A stretch of 64,000 nt of DNA from Tubiluchus corallicola (GCA_030141605.1 JAQGDQ010000035.1:434001-498000); one strand, 5' to 3'; counted from the stretch's first letter, positions 15,601 through 26,382 are shown. Numbers and translations: made by a program. Notes: generated from the sequence alone by a model not told the origin.

Positions 15601-15609
15601 ATTGGCCAT
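603..15609 (-). CDS. ASPSCR1: TUG / ASPSCR1-like UBX-domain tether protein (3' end off window)
   Basis: Exons on the minus strand, in order: 15609-15532, 13285-13230, 12690-12478, 10949-10794, 10488-10242, 9277-9152, 6655-6581, 6124-5985 and 751-603. All join in phase and give 413 codons so far; vertebrate TUG has about 550. The start MANVSVLCPNGRR opens the first ubiquitin-like fold. Family-typical blocks follow: LANLPNKAQLEL in exon 3, HPVCTYASQEIIGEKAL and GSALIR in exon 4 (second ubiquitin-like fold), a Ser/Gln-rich linker in exons 5-6, DNFFDVTIEDVK in exon 8, and RYPRCIVRFQFPNG...AVFRPSEP in exon 9, the start of the UBX-like domain. In mammals TUG holds GLUT4 vesicles and remodels p97/VCP hexamers; the same role here is inference. 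Exon 3 is taken to end at a GTATGA donor because that restores the frame into exon 4. Intron 1 carries an opposite-strand retrotransposon relic. Confidence 0.9.
752..4899. other. TUG intron 8, proximal part
   Basis: About 4.1 kb of AT-rich intron with no supported gene; short open frames on both strands have no recognisable domains. At 4748-4775 an AATAAA-like box is followed by a short direct repeat (GAAATTG twice), the kind of 3' end left by non-LTR retrotransposons. It stops just before the pogo-like element. Confidence 0.4.
4900..5762. mobile_element. pogo/Tigger-like non-autonomous DNA transposon, copy 1
   Basis: The element is flanked by TA on both sides (4898-4899 and 5763-5764), the target site of the Tc1/mariner-pogo superfamily. 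Its ends are imperfect inverted repeats: CAAGAGGCACCATTTATTAG on the left and, read from the right, CAGTAAGTGCCACCTGATAG. The body aligns by eye with copies at 11380-12139 (same orientation) and 39802-40783 (reverse). Shared internal landmarks are a repeated TTGACTCA-type motif near the left end and a CATAATTGCACAT block near the right. No transposase frame remains in this copy. Confidence 0.7.
5763..5984. other. short TUG intron 8 remainder beside exon 8
   Basis: Intron sequence between the pogo-like element and the exon 8 donor at 5984-5983. Nothing else is recognised. Confidence 0.4.
6235..6572. mobile_element. MITE-like element with ~28-bp inverted ends
   Basis: Left end CATACACTCATATCTATG at 6235 is matched by the reverse complement of the right end, CATACACTCATATCTCGG ending at 6572; similarity continues through a GTTTGC(C/T)GGAC block for about 28 bp. 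Length is 338 bp and no coding frame is visible. It lies in TUG intron 7, and its right end is only 8 bp inside the intron from the exon 7 splice donor (exon edge 6581). The superfamily is not clear because the target-site duplication cannot be read with certainty. Confidence 0.7.
6656..9151. other. TUG intron 6, no gene seen
   Basis: AT-rich intron of about 2.5 kb. Minus-strand frames around 8400-8520 look superficially coding but do not match TUG and are skipped, because exon 6 joins exon 7 in phase without them. No repeat family was recognised. Confidence 0.45.
9278..10241. other. TUG intron 5, no gene seen
   Basis: About 0.96 kb of intron sequence with no recognisable repeat, RNA or coding segment. 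Confidence 0.4.
11380..12139. mobile_element. pogo/Tigger-like non-autonomous DNA transposon, copy 2 (left end eroded)
   Basis: The right end is intact: reading inward from the TA at 12140-12141 gives CAGTAGGCGCCGCTTAATAG, the cleanest version of this family's terminal repeat. The left terminus is eroded; similarity to the other copies begins around the GTTAATAGAATCAGTC stretch near 11382. The interior matches copy 1 through much of its length, including the GTATTCTTAAATAATTACAC region. It lies in TUG intron 3 and has no open frame. Confidence 0.65.
12150..12395 (+). repeat. possible 3' tail of a non-LTR element
   Basis: The segment ends with GGAATAAAGAATACTAATAA and a run of AAT/AATG triplets, a pattern typical of CR1/L2-like 3' ends. 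No coding part is attached, so this is a weak call. Confidence 0.3.
13630..14890 (+). mobile_element. decayed non-LTR retrotransposon, reverse transcriptase part
   Basis: Plus-strand frames, broken by stops and shifts, carry non-LTR reverse transcriptase landmarks in order: NPSKAFSPDEVSAKMLK near 13707, GILPSDWKQTLVTVVYKKG, SSPGNYRPVS, a degraded VVLLDFIKVVNTVP near 14090, SGVSQCSVLGPVLLRLYIN near 14267, a displaced SDDSIIY corresponding to the catalytic (F/Y)xDD box, then NPTKCYILSIT and ISSHECLGATINQNLNWNDH of the C-terminal half. The 5' endonuclease region is absent. The motifs fit the jockey/CR1/L2 side of LINE diversity. It lies inside TUG intron 1 in the opposite orientation and cannot encode a working enzyme. 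Confidence 0.85.
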
Positions 15610-16317
15610 TTTGACGATTTTACGCGCTCATAAATTTTAAATTTATCAAAATTATTCTAACAATAACATAATTTTACACAGTCACCCAACCACGTGGTAT
15701 GGTAAACAAACAAGTCTCACAGTGAGGCCCGCGGTATTTAGAATATTCCTTGAAAAATTCCACCAAATCAAATCTTGAAAAATTTTGGAGAACTTTTGCA
15801 TAACGTTTTTATCACTTTTACAGTGTACTCTATATCCAATGATTTTTTCTGCATTGGTAATTATATACATTGTTGCTTCGCGTTTAACTTTTGAAAATCT
15901 ACTTTACTAAAATATTATGTTTAAAATTGGGCAGATTTAGTATGACGATGTAATTTAGGGCTATATTATATTCTTATCATAAAAAATATCAATTTTAAGT
16001 ATTTTTTATACTTTTCTTAGAACAACAGAGTTTTCTCCTTGCCAACTAAACTCTCCAACTAACTCGCAAGCGTGTTCAGACTAGAGAGGCTTTGACTACA
16101 GTAACGCGCTTGCACATACATTTTAAAAGATTTAATTATGTGTTTTTGTCGGCCGGTGGTTTTCGTCTTTTTCTGGCAAAAGTAATTATACAGCTTGAAA
16201 AATTTTGGTCATCTAAAAAACCAGGCTCGATCGTTTTGGCAGGCTGGCAACCTACAACACCTACACATAATGGCAACACTGATTAGCAAGCACGCTGGCA
16301 GCGACGATTATTTGTGT
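15610..16317. other. upstream region of TUG, start of divergent intergenic gap
   Basis: The gap between the TUG start (minus, 15609) and the MRPL12 start (plus, 17845) is about 2.2 kb, with the genes facing away from each other. The TUG promoter should lie here, but no clear TATA box or CpG-rich stretch was seen. Confidence 0.4.
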
Positions 16318-17050
16318 GGGGCGCGAAGTACGCCAATAACCAAAGTAGGACACCTCCGCCAAAGCGCATGTGCTAAATTTGTTGAAAAACAGTGTCGTAC
16401 ATCCAAGTAGGGCATGGGCGATTTCTGTCGAGAATCGAGAATTGTGTCATAAGAAAACATAAAACTAAATTTGTTTCAGAAAAAAGTAACTTTATACTAA
16501 TGATGGGTAGTCTTTGACAATTTACAAATGTATTTTTTACAATAATATCATCATCATTATTATTAGTTTCATTAATATCATCATAACATTAAATTATGCT
16601 TTAAGGAGAGAAATTATGTAGGGCACATAGCTCGTTTATTTAGTAGAAAATAATTATTTGTATAAGAGGTAGTGAAACGGATCACCTGTCTGTGAAGCGA
16701 GACAACATAAAAAAGATATACCTTAAGCAAGTGTTGGAATCGTCTAAAAAGCATGCTTATTTCATTTCAAAAAGATTAATATCGAAGCCACTTTTGATAA
16801 TGGCCATCCTACTAGTTCAGAATAAGATTCTTTTATTTTATCAGATGTATAATAAATTGTTCAATATGTATTTTACGTTTTCAATTATTATTATTAAATA
16901 AACAAGGAGAACGGATGCTGCCACTTCAGGTCATTCAATTCGTGGCCTGCTCTATTGTCCTCCCTGGGCAAACCATGTATGTCGCGTCCTACTTGGGCTA
17001 GCCCATGTACACCAATTGGCCTACCTCGGCTAGTGTCCTACCCCGCTCCC
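16318..17050. mobile_element. non-autonomous DNA element, copy A
   Basis: This 733-bp segment is homologous, in reverse orientation, to 29344-30249. Shared blocks include AGTGAAACGGATCACCTGT near 16672, GATATACCTTAAGCAA near 16716, TCAGAATAA(G/A)ATTCTTTTAT near 16818 and the 3' end near 17041-17050 (ends CCGCTCCC, versus GGGAGCC at the start of copy B). Both ends carry several short motifs of the type GTCCTACTTGGGC / GCCCATGTAGGAC in alternating orientation. No transposase frame is present. It occupies the TUG-MRPL12 intergenic gap. Confidence 0.7.
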
Positions 17051-17844
17051 AGCAATTTGTTTTGGCTTTTAACGTGTGTATTGTGGGATTTTGATTTGCT
17101 CGTTCAAGTTTTTTCAGATGAATTCACTAAACAAAATGCTGCTGCAAACTTGCAAATTGCAGCTTGTCATTAATCGGTAATCTAGTTCGTTATATTGTCT
17201 CTTAGGAAAATTAGTATTAAGTCTATGATATGGTAAGGTAGGGTAGGCTTACTACTTTGCAAAAATTAACATTTGAAAGACTTATACTTATAGCAGTATA
17301 TTATACTATATACCATGCCGACACTCTTAAAATATAAGAGTGGTAGAGATTAATCGAGCGAGCTCAGTGTAAACCCCTAATTTTGTACCTAAATATCTAT
17401 ATTGCTAAGGTATAAGTCGTCTATATATATATGTACAAGCATAAAGCCAGAATGCACTGTAGGAAATATTTTTTCACAGAAAGAGTGGTTAGAGAGTGGA
17501 ATTTACGAAAGGAGTTTACAATTCCCCGCACAATTAATACCCCAAGCCCAATCCTAAACCCTAATCCCAATCCACTTCACGAACTTGTATTTTGTAGTTG
17601 TTAATTTTAGCTGTCTGATATTGCTAAAGCTTCTTCAGTGAATAATTTTAAGAACAAGCTGGACAGATATTTAGATATGAAATATGGGGTTACATTCTGC
17701 TTGCTCGATTAACTTCTATTACTCTTACATTTTAAGAGTGACGTTATAGTATGATGTGTTATCCAGTGTTAACGCATTAAAGGGATGCACCCTTATTTCC
17801 AATGTAGTTCCTGGAATTCGCTTCCTGTAAATTGTTTTTAATCC
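17051..17844. other. upstream region of MRPL12
   Basis: Intergenic sequence between copy A and the MRPL12 start. At 17535-17575 there is a degenerate run of CCTAA/CCCAA-type words. No clear promoter element was recognised. Confidence 0.35.
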
Positions 17845-20800
17845 ATGTTTTCATGGCTTACATTTAGGTCAGCTACAGCGACATGTGCTACTCTTTGTCC
17901 GTTTTGGCGCAGAAATCACAAGCGATTGTTTACTGAGAATGCAGCAGCAGAAAAAATTCCCAGTCCAGCGGTCGAAGGTGTGGAGAAGACGTACGACCCA
18001 AAAATTCATCATCTTGTAGATGAGATAGGAAAATTAACGTTGTTGGAAGTAGCCAGTTTAAATGAACTACTAAAGGTAAAATTGTGAGATTATTCCTTTT
18101 TTCGTGATTTTTTGTGAGATTTTATTGCCATTTACTTTAAATATTTGGTGGACTGAAAACTGCACAAGCATCTATATACAGTATACACTCATTTTACTCA
18201 GTAAATATGTAACTGTACTTTTTATAATTTCTTTTTAATTATGTGCAAAATCGTGAATGAATCATTGTGTTTCCTCTCTATTAATCACTAAAGTAAAATA
18301 TCCAGGCAGGCAAAACAAATTGTCATGGGGTCTTGGGATTTCTTGAAAAGTTGCTTTTAAATTTTGCTGGAATTGTCAAGAGCTAAACTGAAAAAACTTT
18401 AGATTAAAATAAATTTTAAAATCCCTGTTCAGAAAAAAAATCAGTTTAAGTTTGCATTATTGACCATAAGTAAATCCGACTCATAAAAATTCTATTAGGT
18501 TCGTGATTTGTAACGTGTAAGGTGCCATGCAAGTCATGATTCTGTACTACAGGTAAACTACACCGACATCGAAAAATATCTTGTACCCCACATTTAACAC
18601 ATTGCTTGTATAGCAACTGTAGCTACTTGTTCTCATATTGTTTGAAATAGTCATGTGTTATTTAATTTGTTAATTATTGGATATATTTATTTAGAAAACG
18701 TTGAACATCCAAGATGCGCCTGTGATGACAATGGCAGCAGCTGCATCACCAGGTCTCGCTCAGGTTTGTATTGCAACTTTAGTGTGGTGAGCTATATTCA
18801 AAGCTTGCTGAACATATCAGAAAACAATCAGCTGCGAATCTAAAATCGATTTTTAATGCACAGCTTCTTAATCCTGTAGTAAGAGCAGTTTTTATCACTT
18901 GCTTGCTAGGATCCAAAGTCATTGCTCGGCAGTTTGACTTAGTTATAAATTATAATACTCTACAAGATAGATGGCAAAGTTAAGATTTTTAAATGCAAGT
19001 AGCTGCATCAAGACTTGGTATTACTCTACAAGATAGATGGCAAAGTTAAGATTTTTAAATGCAAGTAGCTGCATCAAGACTTGGTATCATTGCTAAATTT
19101 GGCTACATGATATTTCTGAGGCATCAAAAAGGTGTTTGCATTTTATAGTGGAACTACAATATAATTTAAAGAAATAACACCATAGAGCTCTACTGTTGAA
19201 AAACAAGACATCTGCATGCGAGTTCTTGTAACAGCCAGTTAGACAATAGTATGTAGCAAAAGTAGAGTCAAGCGGTTTATTATTGGGATAAGCCCATTTT
19301 TAGAATATTAAACTAATCACAAATTAAATGTTGTCTTTTTATAATTTACAGCAGGAGGATGAAGATGAGGGGATCCCCCAGAAACAGAAGACTGCATTTA
19401 CTGTGAAATTATTGAAATTTGATGAAAGTAAAAAGGTTCAGCTTATCAAAGAACTAAAGAATGTGATGGAAGGCATGAACCTTGTGCAAGTAAGTGTGGA
19501 TATAAATAAGATGGGTTGGCTGTTAGTGTTCAGTTTTTTGCACAGCTTTGCATTCTTTAACCTGGAATTCAGTGCTCACTAACAGCGCCTAATTTAATGT
19601 AGATCTTTGTAGCTAGAACAAAAATACATTAGTCCGTTTTTAATTCAACAGAGAATAATCCTTTAAGATGAGATAGGGAATATAACAACAAAACAGACAT
19701 TGAAGCTTTTTAGCACGTTATTATGATTACATAACTAATTCACAGTTATTTTTACACAAGAGAAATTAATAAATTAAAAGACTTCCATTTTTCTGGCAAA
19801 TTTCAAACATGTGCATTGCTGTAAAGATTGCCATTTTTCCCATCTTTGGCATGAGTGAGCAAGAATGACGTACATAGTACAAAGCGTCTTTGGTTACCGA
19901 TCCTTGGTGACCTCATGACTGTACTCATTACGTCGTCTCGTGAAACGAAATGTGACAGTTCTTCAAATTTAGTACCACTGACAACGAAGTGATAAAAAAC
20001 AAAAGAAACAAGTTTTACAGTAAGTTTATAATAAAATAAATTGAATATTTGTAATGCGAGTAGGATTTTGATTTGTAAATCTTATATTATAGTGAGGGTT
20101 TACTTTGACTTTAACATGCAGTCTCTTTCGCATTGTAAAATGTGTATCTACAACTATGTAAGATATAGTTGTGAGTGCAGCATGGCAGAGAAAAGCACCC
20201 AGTAGTAGTTTTTCTATGTGCATCCATCCACCTACTAACCAGCAGCCTTCTCCATACTCAAAAACACACTGTGAGTGCTCAGGTATTTTTCTCACCGCTT
20301 AATGGCACATATACTCAATTTTGGAAGGGTGTCATGTACTTAATACCATATTCATTCAGTTTTACAATAGTAGACATGTCATGTGTCCGATGCAGTGACA
20401 AGATTTCTAAGCAAAGGTGGCAAAGATGAGGTGATGTGATCTGGCAGCGAAGGCCAGTGATTGATGATAAGTTGAGATTGCTGGGTCATGCGAGAGGTCA
20501 TTCCTCTAAACGGGAAGACGATAAGACTGCATTTACCGTGAACCTGCAGGAAAAGTAGCAAGATGCAGGGGGAGGTCATAAGGGTTGTAGCAGCTCAGCA
20601 AAGAGCTGGTGACAGGTGGTAAGACTAAAATATAATGAAAAGGATGTGCAAATGATGATTTGAAGTTGATGGAAATTAAAAAGATGACACATAGTGCTGT
20701 GGGAAAGTGCCATTAGTGGCCCATTACTAGCCCAGCCCCATGGTAAGTAAAAGTGTACATTGACAATTTTGGAAATGTTAGGAGTGGGCCATTGGAGTTT

Positions 20801-21596
20801 ATCACATGCTGTTACAATTTAACTCATAACTGATGCTAACCATGTTTATTTAAAGACACTTGGAAGGTTAATTTTAGCATTTTGTCAAGTTACAGTAGCT
20901 ACATCACTATGAAATTTATTAATTTGAAATGTTTGAGGGTTGTGTATCAAATATGTTTCCGCATACTGTCGCAGACTTGCACATTTTAAAGGAAAACGAG
21001 ACCCAATTTTTAACTGTACATCAAAACAATCTGTTCTTTAAAATATTGAAAGGGATTATACTATTTTTTCAAGAATAATGTGCATGAAAGAATTATTACT
21101 ACACAAATGCAATTTCGTGTTCCTGCGGCTAGTTTTTCATTGTTACATGCATTTCGCTATTTGCAAACACGTGAAACACGCTCGTGGAATACTTTTGCTT
21201 TTGAAAATTGTGTTCATTTGTGATGTCATCAATAGTTGGCCTCACCTACTGTTAACTAAGATTTTAATCTATTATGTGATTATCAGGAATGCTTTTGCAG
21301 TATTATTGGTGTTAAATCATATACTTTTTATTGTACTTCAAAATGAGGTGGGGTACGAAAAATCATCCTGTTTTCCTTTAAGGGTATTGGTTAATTTGGT
21401 TTACTACTACTAATATGTAGTAAAACCAATGGACTTTTGAGTACAACTGGTGCATTATATGTTTTTTTGCATCTTGTAGGCAAAGAAGTTTGTGGAATCA
21501 GCACCACAGACAGTTAAAGCAGATGTTGGAAAAGATGAAGCAGAAAAATTAGCTGAAACATTAAAAGCTGTTGGTGCTGTCGTTGAAGTAGAATAG
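17845..21596 (+). CDS. MRPL12: mitochondrial ribosomal protein bL12m (L7/L12)
   Basis: Four exons, 17845-18075, 18695-18763, 19352-19489 and 21480-21596, all phase 0, give 184 residues; vertebrate MRPL12 is about 198. The first ~30 residues are rich in Arg, Ser and hydrophobics with no acid, as in a mitochondrial targeting peptide. KIHHLVDEIGKLTLLEVASL and NELLKKTLNIQ form the dimerising N-terminal part. A short Ala-rich hinge (TMAAAASPG) and an acidic linker (EDEDEG) follow. The C-terminal globular domain runs from about residue 115, with FTVKLLKFDESKK, LIKELKNVMEGMNLVQ and AKKFVESAPQTVKADV. The family forms the ribosomal stalk that recruits translation factors, and MRPL12 has also been linked to mitochondrial RNA polymerase. 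Introns 2 and 3 contain a fresh tandem duplication and an interspersed repeat. Confidence 0.95.
18956..19087. repeat. 66-bp perfect tandem duplication
   Basis: Two adjacent copies, 18956-19021 and 19022-19087, each starting TACTCTACAAGATAG and ending CAAGACTTGGTAT, appear identical base for base. They lie in MRPL12 intron 2. Identity implies a recent duplication or an assembly artefact. Confidence 0.9.
19680..20115 (+). repeat. unidentified interspersed repeat, copy 1 (MRPL12 intron 3)
   Basis: This segment aligns by eye with 43287-43740 and 50297-50813 in the same orientation. Shared landmarks: TGAAG(C/T)TTTTTA near the start, AGAGACTTATAAATTAAATA-like sequence, CTTTTTCTGG, GTGCATTG, TTGGTGACCTCATG, GACAGTTCTTC, TTACAGTAAG and the end GTTTACTTTGACTTTAACA. 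No coding frame and no definite terminal repeats were seen. Confidence 0.7.
20116..21479. other. MRPL12 intron 3 remainder, no gene seen
   Basis: About 1.4 kb of intron. Open frames at 20175-20429 and 21078-21413 have no recognisable domain and are hydrophobic, AT-driven reading frames. Nothing else was identified. Confidence 0.4.
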
Positions 21597-24451
21597 TTTA
21601 TTGTAAAAAAATAAGCAAATTCAGCTTTTATTAGTTTCTGTCATCTGTGTCAATGATCCAAAAATTAGTTTTCCGTATCATGTAAGAACTTTGTATAGCA
21701 TGTATGATTGTGTTCTGTGTGCTGAGAAGTAATATAAAGTTGGTTTAAAATAAGTTGGTATTAAATCTTTGTTTTACTCACAAGTGTTATATTGCCTGCC
21801 AATGAAGCTGCCATGAACAAGCATGTAAATTTTCATTCATACGGTCATTTTATTTAAGTCACATTTCTGCAAACTACAATTTGATACCGATACTCAATTT
21901 AAAATTTATATGCCCATTTTATGTGAATTTTACCAGTCCAGGACATGGATTTTTAAACTGCAAATTTTTCGTCAAGCATTTTAACTTATCACTGTAATTT
22001 ATTTGGTTTTGATTATTTTGCTGTTGTAATATCTCAGGAAGAGTTGAAAATCTGGAAACATAATGGCTAATAAAATATATTTTAATCTATATTATGCCAT
22101 GGTACATCAATAAACAGACAGGCAACAAATATACTGTAAGACTATGTGCAAGATGATAAACCGATCTTTATTTTCAACTTAAATAATTTATAGATTACAG
22201 ATACAATACTACAACAAAAGGCAAGCACTGGATTTATGTATTAAACAGAACGTTTTTACAGCAAATATTTGCATATCTATCGTCTAATATAATTCGTGTG
22301 TGCTATGAATATTATAGGCAAGGCCAAGTCCCACATACATAAATAAACATCTCAAAAGGGACGCTACTTACAAGTACAAAAGTTACAGCAATTATATGCA
22401 TTAAAAAATTTATCTAACCAGATTAAACTACTACTATAATATAGTTATAAGCACAATTGAGCAAGGGTAATAGCTCTCGTGGTTACGTGCACAAGTCTAC
22501 ATAAAATTAGATATGGAATTTACAAAGCCAACATCACAAAGCAAAAACTTTAATGTGACAGGAGCTTTTGTCATAGTCATGAAGTGCAATCTGAACTGGT
22601 TTAAAGTTGACAGTAATGATTGTTAAGATTTATAAAACAATCGCAGCTTTCTTTATATTTGAATTAGTTTGATTAATCAGAGTTTGCAGTGGAAAAAACA
22701 AGTTCACTTGATAAAAGTGAAGTTTAATATTATTTTGAGTACCAGCAGAACTTCTTATTAGAGGGTCTTTTAGTTTTACACGTAGTTCTTGCAGCTAAAT
22801 CTGCTTTCTTCAGCTAACTAGCCAACGCTTAGTGCAAAAAAGGCCCTCATAACAAGTACAGTGGCTTGCAGTACTGTACATGGAAAATTAGAACTTAAGA
22901 AATCTTTGAGCTTCCAAAAATCATCAAAAACTTCATGAAATTTTTTTTTCAGATATTTGCAATAACCCATTTTGTTCTTTTAACTTTTAGAAAAGGGGCA
23001 CATATTAGGCAAAAAAAACTATTATAGTAATATCAAGGCTTGGTGTTTCCAATTTATGGATAGCATAACTAGCTACATAGAAATAGTTCCCAAGATTTAC
23101 AAAGACCTTGATTCAAGCATGTGGGTTAAATTCACCGAATAAAATATACATGAAAATTAATTTCACTTGAGTTCAGTGCAAGTTTCAAACAATATGAAAA
23201 AATGTCCGAGCAAAGTTCCCGTGTCATTTTCTTGCAAGATTGTGAATGCAACAATATTAGCAAAAGAACATTAAGAACAGCAAAAATATTACTGACATCT
23301 CAATAAATAAAAAAGAGCTGCAATATCATACAATATCACTTGTCATAAATACCATCATTATAACATTCCAACAGAGTAACGCTCATTTTAATCAAAACCT
23401 GAGAACGGCCACTTTTCTCATGATCAGTCAACTGTCGTCACACTGTCTAATTTTAGAAGATCGTTGGCTTTTTGAAAAAAAATTAAGTTGTATGGGGAAA
23501 CCAGTGGGTGTGCATGTGAAAAATACATCATAACCACAGCAATCTGCACTAAATGCACTCATGAAATATTAATAATAAAGTTAAATCTGAATGTGGATTA
23601 TTGTAACAATTACTAATTAAAAGAGAATAACGATTCTTTGGCTGGCAGCTTAAATTTTCCAGATTTTTTCTTAAGATTACTTAAAATTGTTAGCCCTATT
23701 AACGTCTTTCCCACGCTATTACATTTCCTTTGGTAAGTCATTTGTTACATGCACTTTCTCTAACAAAGTGAAATGGAACCTTAGCGAAAAGTGTCTTGTC
23801 TGAAAATGGTGCAAAATGGGATATTATATGAATTATAACAGTGTGTTCATGTCAAGGTTTTGGGTGGTAACTTCAGCCCAAATCAGTAAATCACGACAAA
23901 CACTTCGCAAAGCCACATCGCGCAGTGGTATTCTTACTCCTTTTACAAACTGCTTTACTAGGAACATGTTTCTCACTGAATTTCCGCACTAAAATGAATA
24001 AATATTTTATACTCAAAAGATAACAAATATACACTAAGTCATGAAAATTTGCTGCTTGCTGATAGAAATGAAATGATTTCGAGATTTAATTGCTCCAGTT
24101 TGACATGTCATTACAAATTTGTCGCCTGTTATTACCGGGTTGAATTTATATTGTTTACCTTTGAATTATTTCATACATGATACTTGTCAGTTCAGCATCC
24201 ATCAAGATGCTCTCAAGAATTTTCCTACACTTGCTTCAGCAGCAGTTAGCACCTTTTCACAACAGTGAAAACAACACTGTGTGCAAAATATAATGATTAC
24301 TATAATTGCAAATTCTGCATAAGCAGTAAGTATTATATAGTCCTGGAAGTAAAAATAACTTACTCTTCGTTTCACAGTGCATGGTGAATTTTGCACTCAC
24401 GCACAGAACTTTGATTGAACTTGCACATTCAAATACTGGGTTAACGACACT
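21597..24451. other. tail-to-tail 3' regions of MRPL12 and MEK
   Basis: No coding segment is supported here. Plus-strand poly(A) candidates for MRPL12 are an AATATAAA box near 21731 and AATAAA at 22069 and 22109. On the minus strand TTTATT at 22167-22172 is an AATAAA that could end the MEK transcript. That would give MEK a 3' UTR of about 2.3 kb, with the gene boundary near 22.1-22.2 kb; this is inference from signals alone. Confidence 0.45.
22167..22172 (-). terminator. candidate polyadenylation signal for MEK
   Basis: The hexamer AATAAA on the minus strand is placed just past two plus-strand AATAAA boxes, as expected for convergent genes. No transcript end can be confirmed from sequence. 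Confidence 0.3.
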
Positions 24452-26333
24452 TTATCCAGTAACTTGGCAAACCCATTTTGCCAGGTCGACATCTTCCGTC
24501 TCTGACTTCTTTATAAACTGATGCTGCACCAAAGATTTTAAATCTGCTCTTTCCTTTGGATCCTTCTTTAAACACTTATTAACGAAGTCTTCAAATTCGG
24601 AAGAAAAGATGCCACTTGGTAACTTTGGGGGAGCTTCGTTCACAATGTAATCTAACAGTTCAAATATAGCCATTGGTCGTACACCATCGCCTCCTGGTAA
24701 GCTAAAACTTCCACCAAGACTGCTTAAGGGCCGCTTCGTTGTCTGTGCTTCCGGGTCTCCTTGAAATTTATCACCAAAAATCTTTTGGTAATCTTTTGCA
24801 TCTGGTGGAGGAATTGGATAACGTCCTATTGCCATTTCGACTAACGACAATCCTAAACTCCAAATATCAGATTGAACAGAGTAATGGCTTCCTTGTAGAC
24901 GTTCTGGTGACATATAAGAACGAGTGCCAACGAACGAGTTGGCCATTGAATCAATTAACTGACCACTCACACCAAAGTCACATATTTTAATTTCACCAAA
25001 CGTATTTACTAATATGTTACTCGGTTTCACATCACGGTGCATAATTTGGTGTTTCTCCCGGAGGTATGTTAAACCCTTCAGGACAGCCATCGTGACTTTG
25101 CCCAGAACAGACTCTGGAATTTTTCCAGCCTTTTTTAACACCAGGTCAAGAGAACCACCATCCATGTACTCCATGCATATACTGATTTCACCATCACTAA
25201 AAAAGTTACCATAGAATCCCACAATGTGTGGAGAATTGCACTCGTGAAGAACTTTCATTTCTCGAAAAATCTGATTACGGATAGCTGGCTTTACTTCTAG
25301 ATGAATTAGCTTGCGAGCCATAATTAACCCTGTTCGTTTGTGACGTACTTTTGTGACAACGCCCCCATTACCAGCTCCCAATTCTCCAAGTGTCTCCAAA
25401 TCTTCTGCTTTGAAATCGCCAACTTGCTTCTTCTGAATGAAAAATTCTTCAAGCCGCTTTCTTTCCAAATCATTGATTTCTAATGTTGCAACCTAAAAAA
25501 TGTATCAATCAACATTTTGTAAACTGTCAAAAGTATTTAACAAGCGACATACATTATTAACACGCTCAATTACATTACCGGTGTGAAATCAGTAATGCCT
25601 AATGGTGTTTAGATTAATGTCTAATTGACTCTGAATATTATATCATAAAGAATGCTATAACATAACATAACTCACTAATAAGGTTGTTCAAAGCCACTGT
25701 GCAAAGCACAGACAATTATCAGTAAAGATACACCTCTTTCAAAAGACTTATCACAAAGAAAAGGGTCCTGAAATCTTCCAACTATGAAACATCTTTAATT
25801 AAACTTCACATGCTCTCCAAAAGCCTTTCAATGCCACTGATATTAAAGAATATTGATTAACACCACAAAGTTTTTTTAACAACAACTAATGGCCTGCATA
25901 TTGCTACATTTGCACGGAATTTGAAGAAAAAACGTAAAACTAACTAGATATTATTCTTCCAGCAGGAACAGTCGTGAACCTAAATTTAGTTGGAGCTATG
26001 GGACACATACTGTAAGTTCAGGCAACCGAATATACTTTTAAATGACTTAAGCGATTTAAATCTTTAAGACGTATTTTCAAAAATGCAAAATTTTTGGCAG
26101 GTTGTCTCATAATTAAGAGCTGCAGTTTTTCAGATTTGCTTGTTGAACAGGTAATGGACTTACTGTTAAACAAAGATAAAAAATGAATCACTCACTTGTC
26201 TCTGCAAAGCATCAACATTAACTGAACCAGGGCCAGCATCTCCACTTCCACAAGTTCCACCATTTCCATCCGTCCCTGTTGCTGGTAATGTCAAACCAAA
26301 TTTATTTTTATTTCTTCTCGAACCACTCGACAT
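24452..26333 (-). CDS. MAP2K1/2-like: MAP kinase kinase, MEK1/2 type
   Basis: Two coding exons, 26333-26196 and 25492-24452, phase 0, 392 residues; human MEK1 has 393. It is the dual-specificity kinase that phosphorylates ERK in the Raf-MEK-ERK cascade. Visible parts: a basic N-terminal stretch ([11 protein letters not shown]) suited to ERK docking; a Leu-rich helix around residues 43-60 at the position of the nuclear export signal; glycine loop GAGNGGVV (85-92); catalytic Lys107 in [18 protein letters not shown] (Asp200); DFG; the activation loop [16 protein letters not shown] with both Raf-target serines (228, 232); RPLSS at the position of the PAK site; and a C-terminal EDVDLAKW region matching the domain for versatile docking. 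The usual C-terminal tail after this point is missing: the protein stops about 15 residues earlier. Mammalian genes split the kinase domain into about ten exons; here it is uninterrupted. Confidence 0.97.
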
Positions 26334-26382
26334 GATATTTCAGCTGTCAGTAATTATGACTAAAGCATCCTTTAATTTCCAT
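26334..26382 (-). promoter_or_regulatory. possible MEK 5' UTR exon edge with an 11-codon upstream ORF
   Basis: Minus-strand sequence at 26386-26383 reads ATAG after a T-rich stretch, a plausible splice acceptor, so a 5' UTR exon may start at 26382. The first bases, ATGGAAATTAAAG, open an 11-codon frame that stops (TGA) 13 bases before the MEK start codon. Both the acceptor and the use of the small frame are inferred. Confidence 0.35.

Noticed and set aside
15682-15870. Short minus-strand frame just upstream of TUG
   Set aside because: It is not in a TUG context, has no family signature, and TUG already starts with the family-typical sequence at 15609.
17535-17580. Degenerate CCTAA/CCCAA run as a telomere remnant
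   Set aside because: Units are too irregular and too few to support it.
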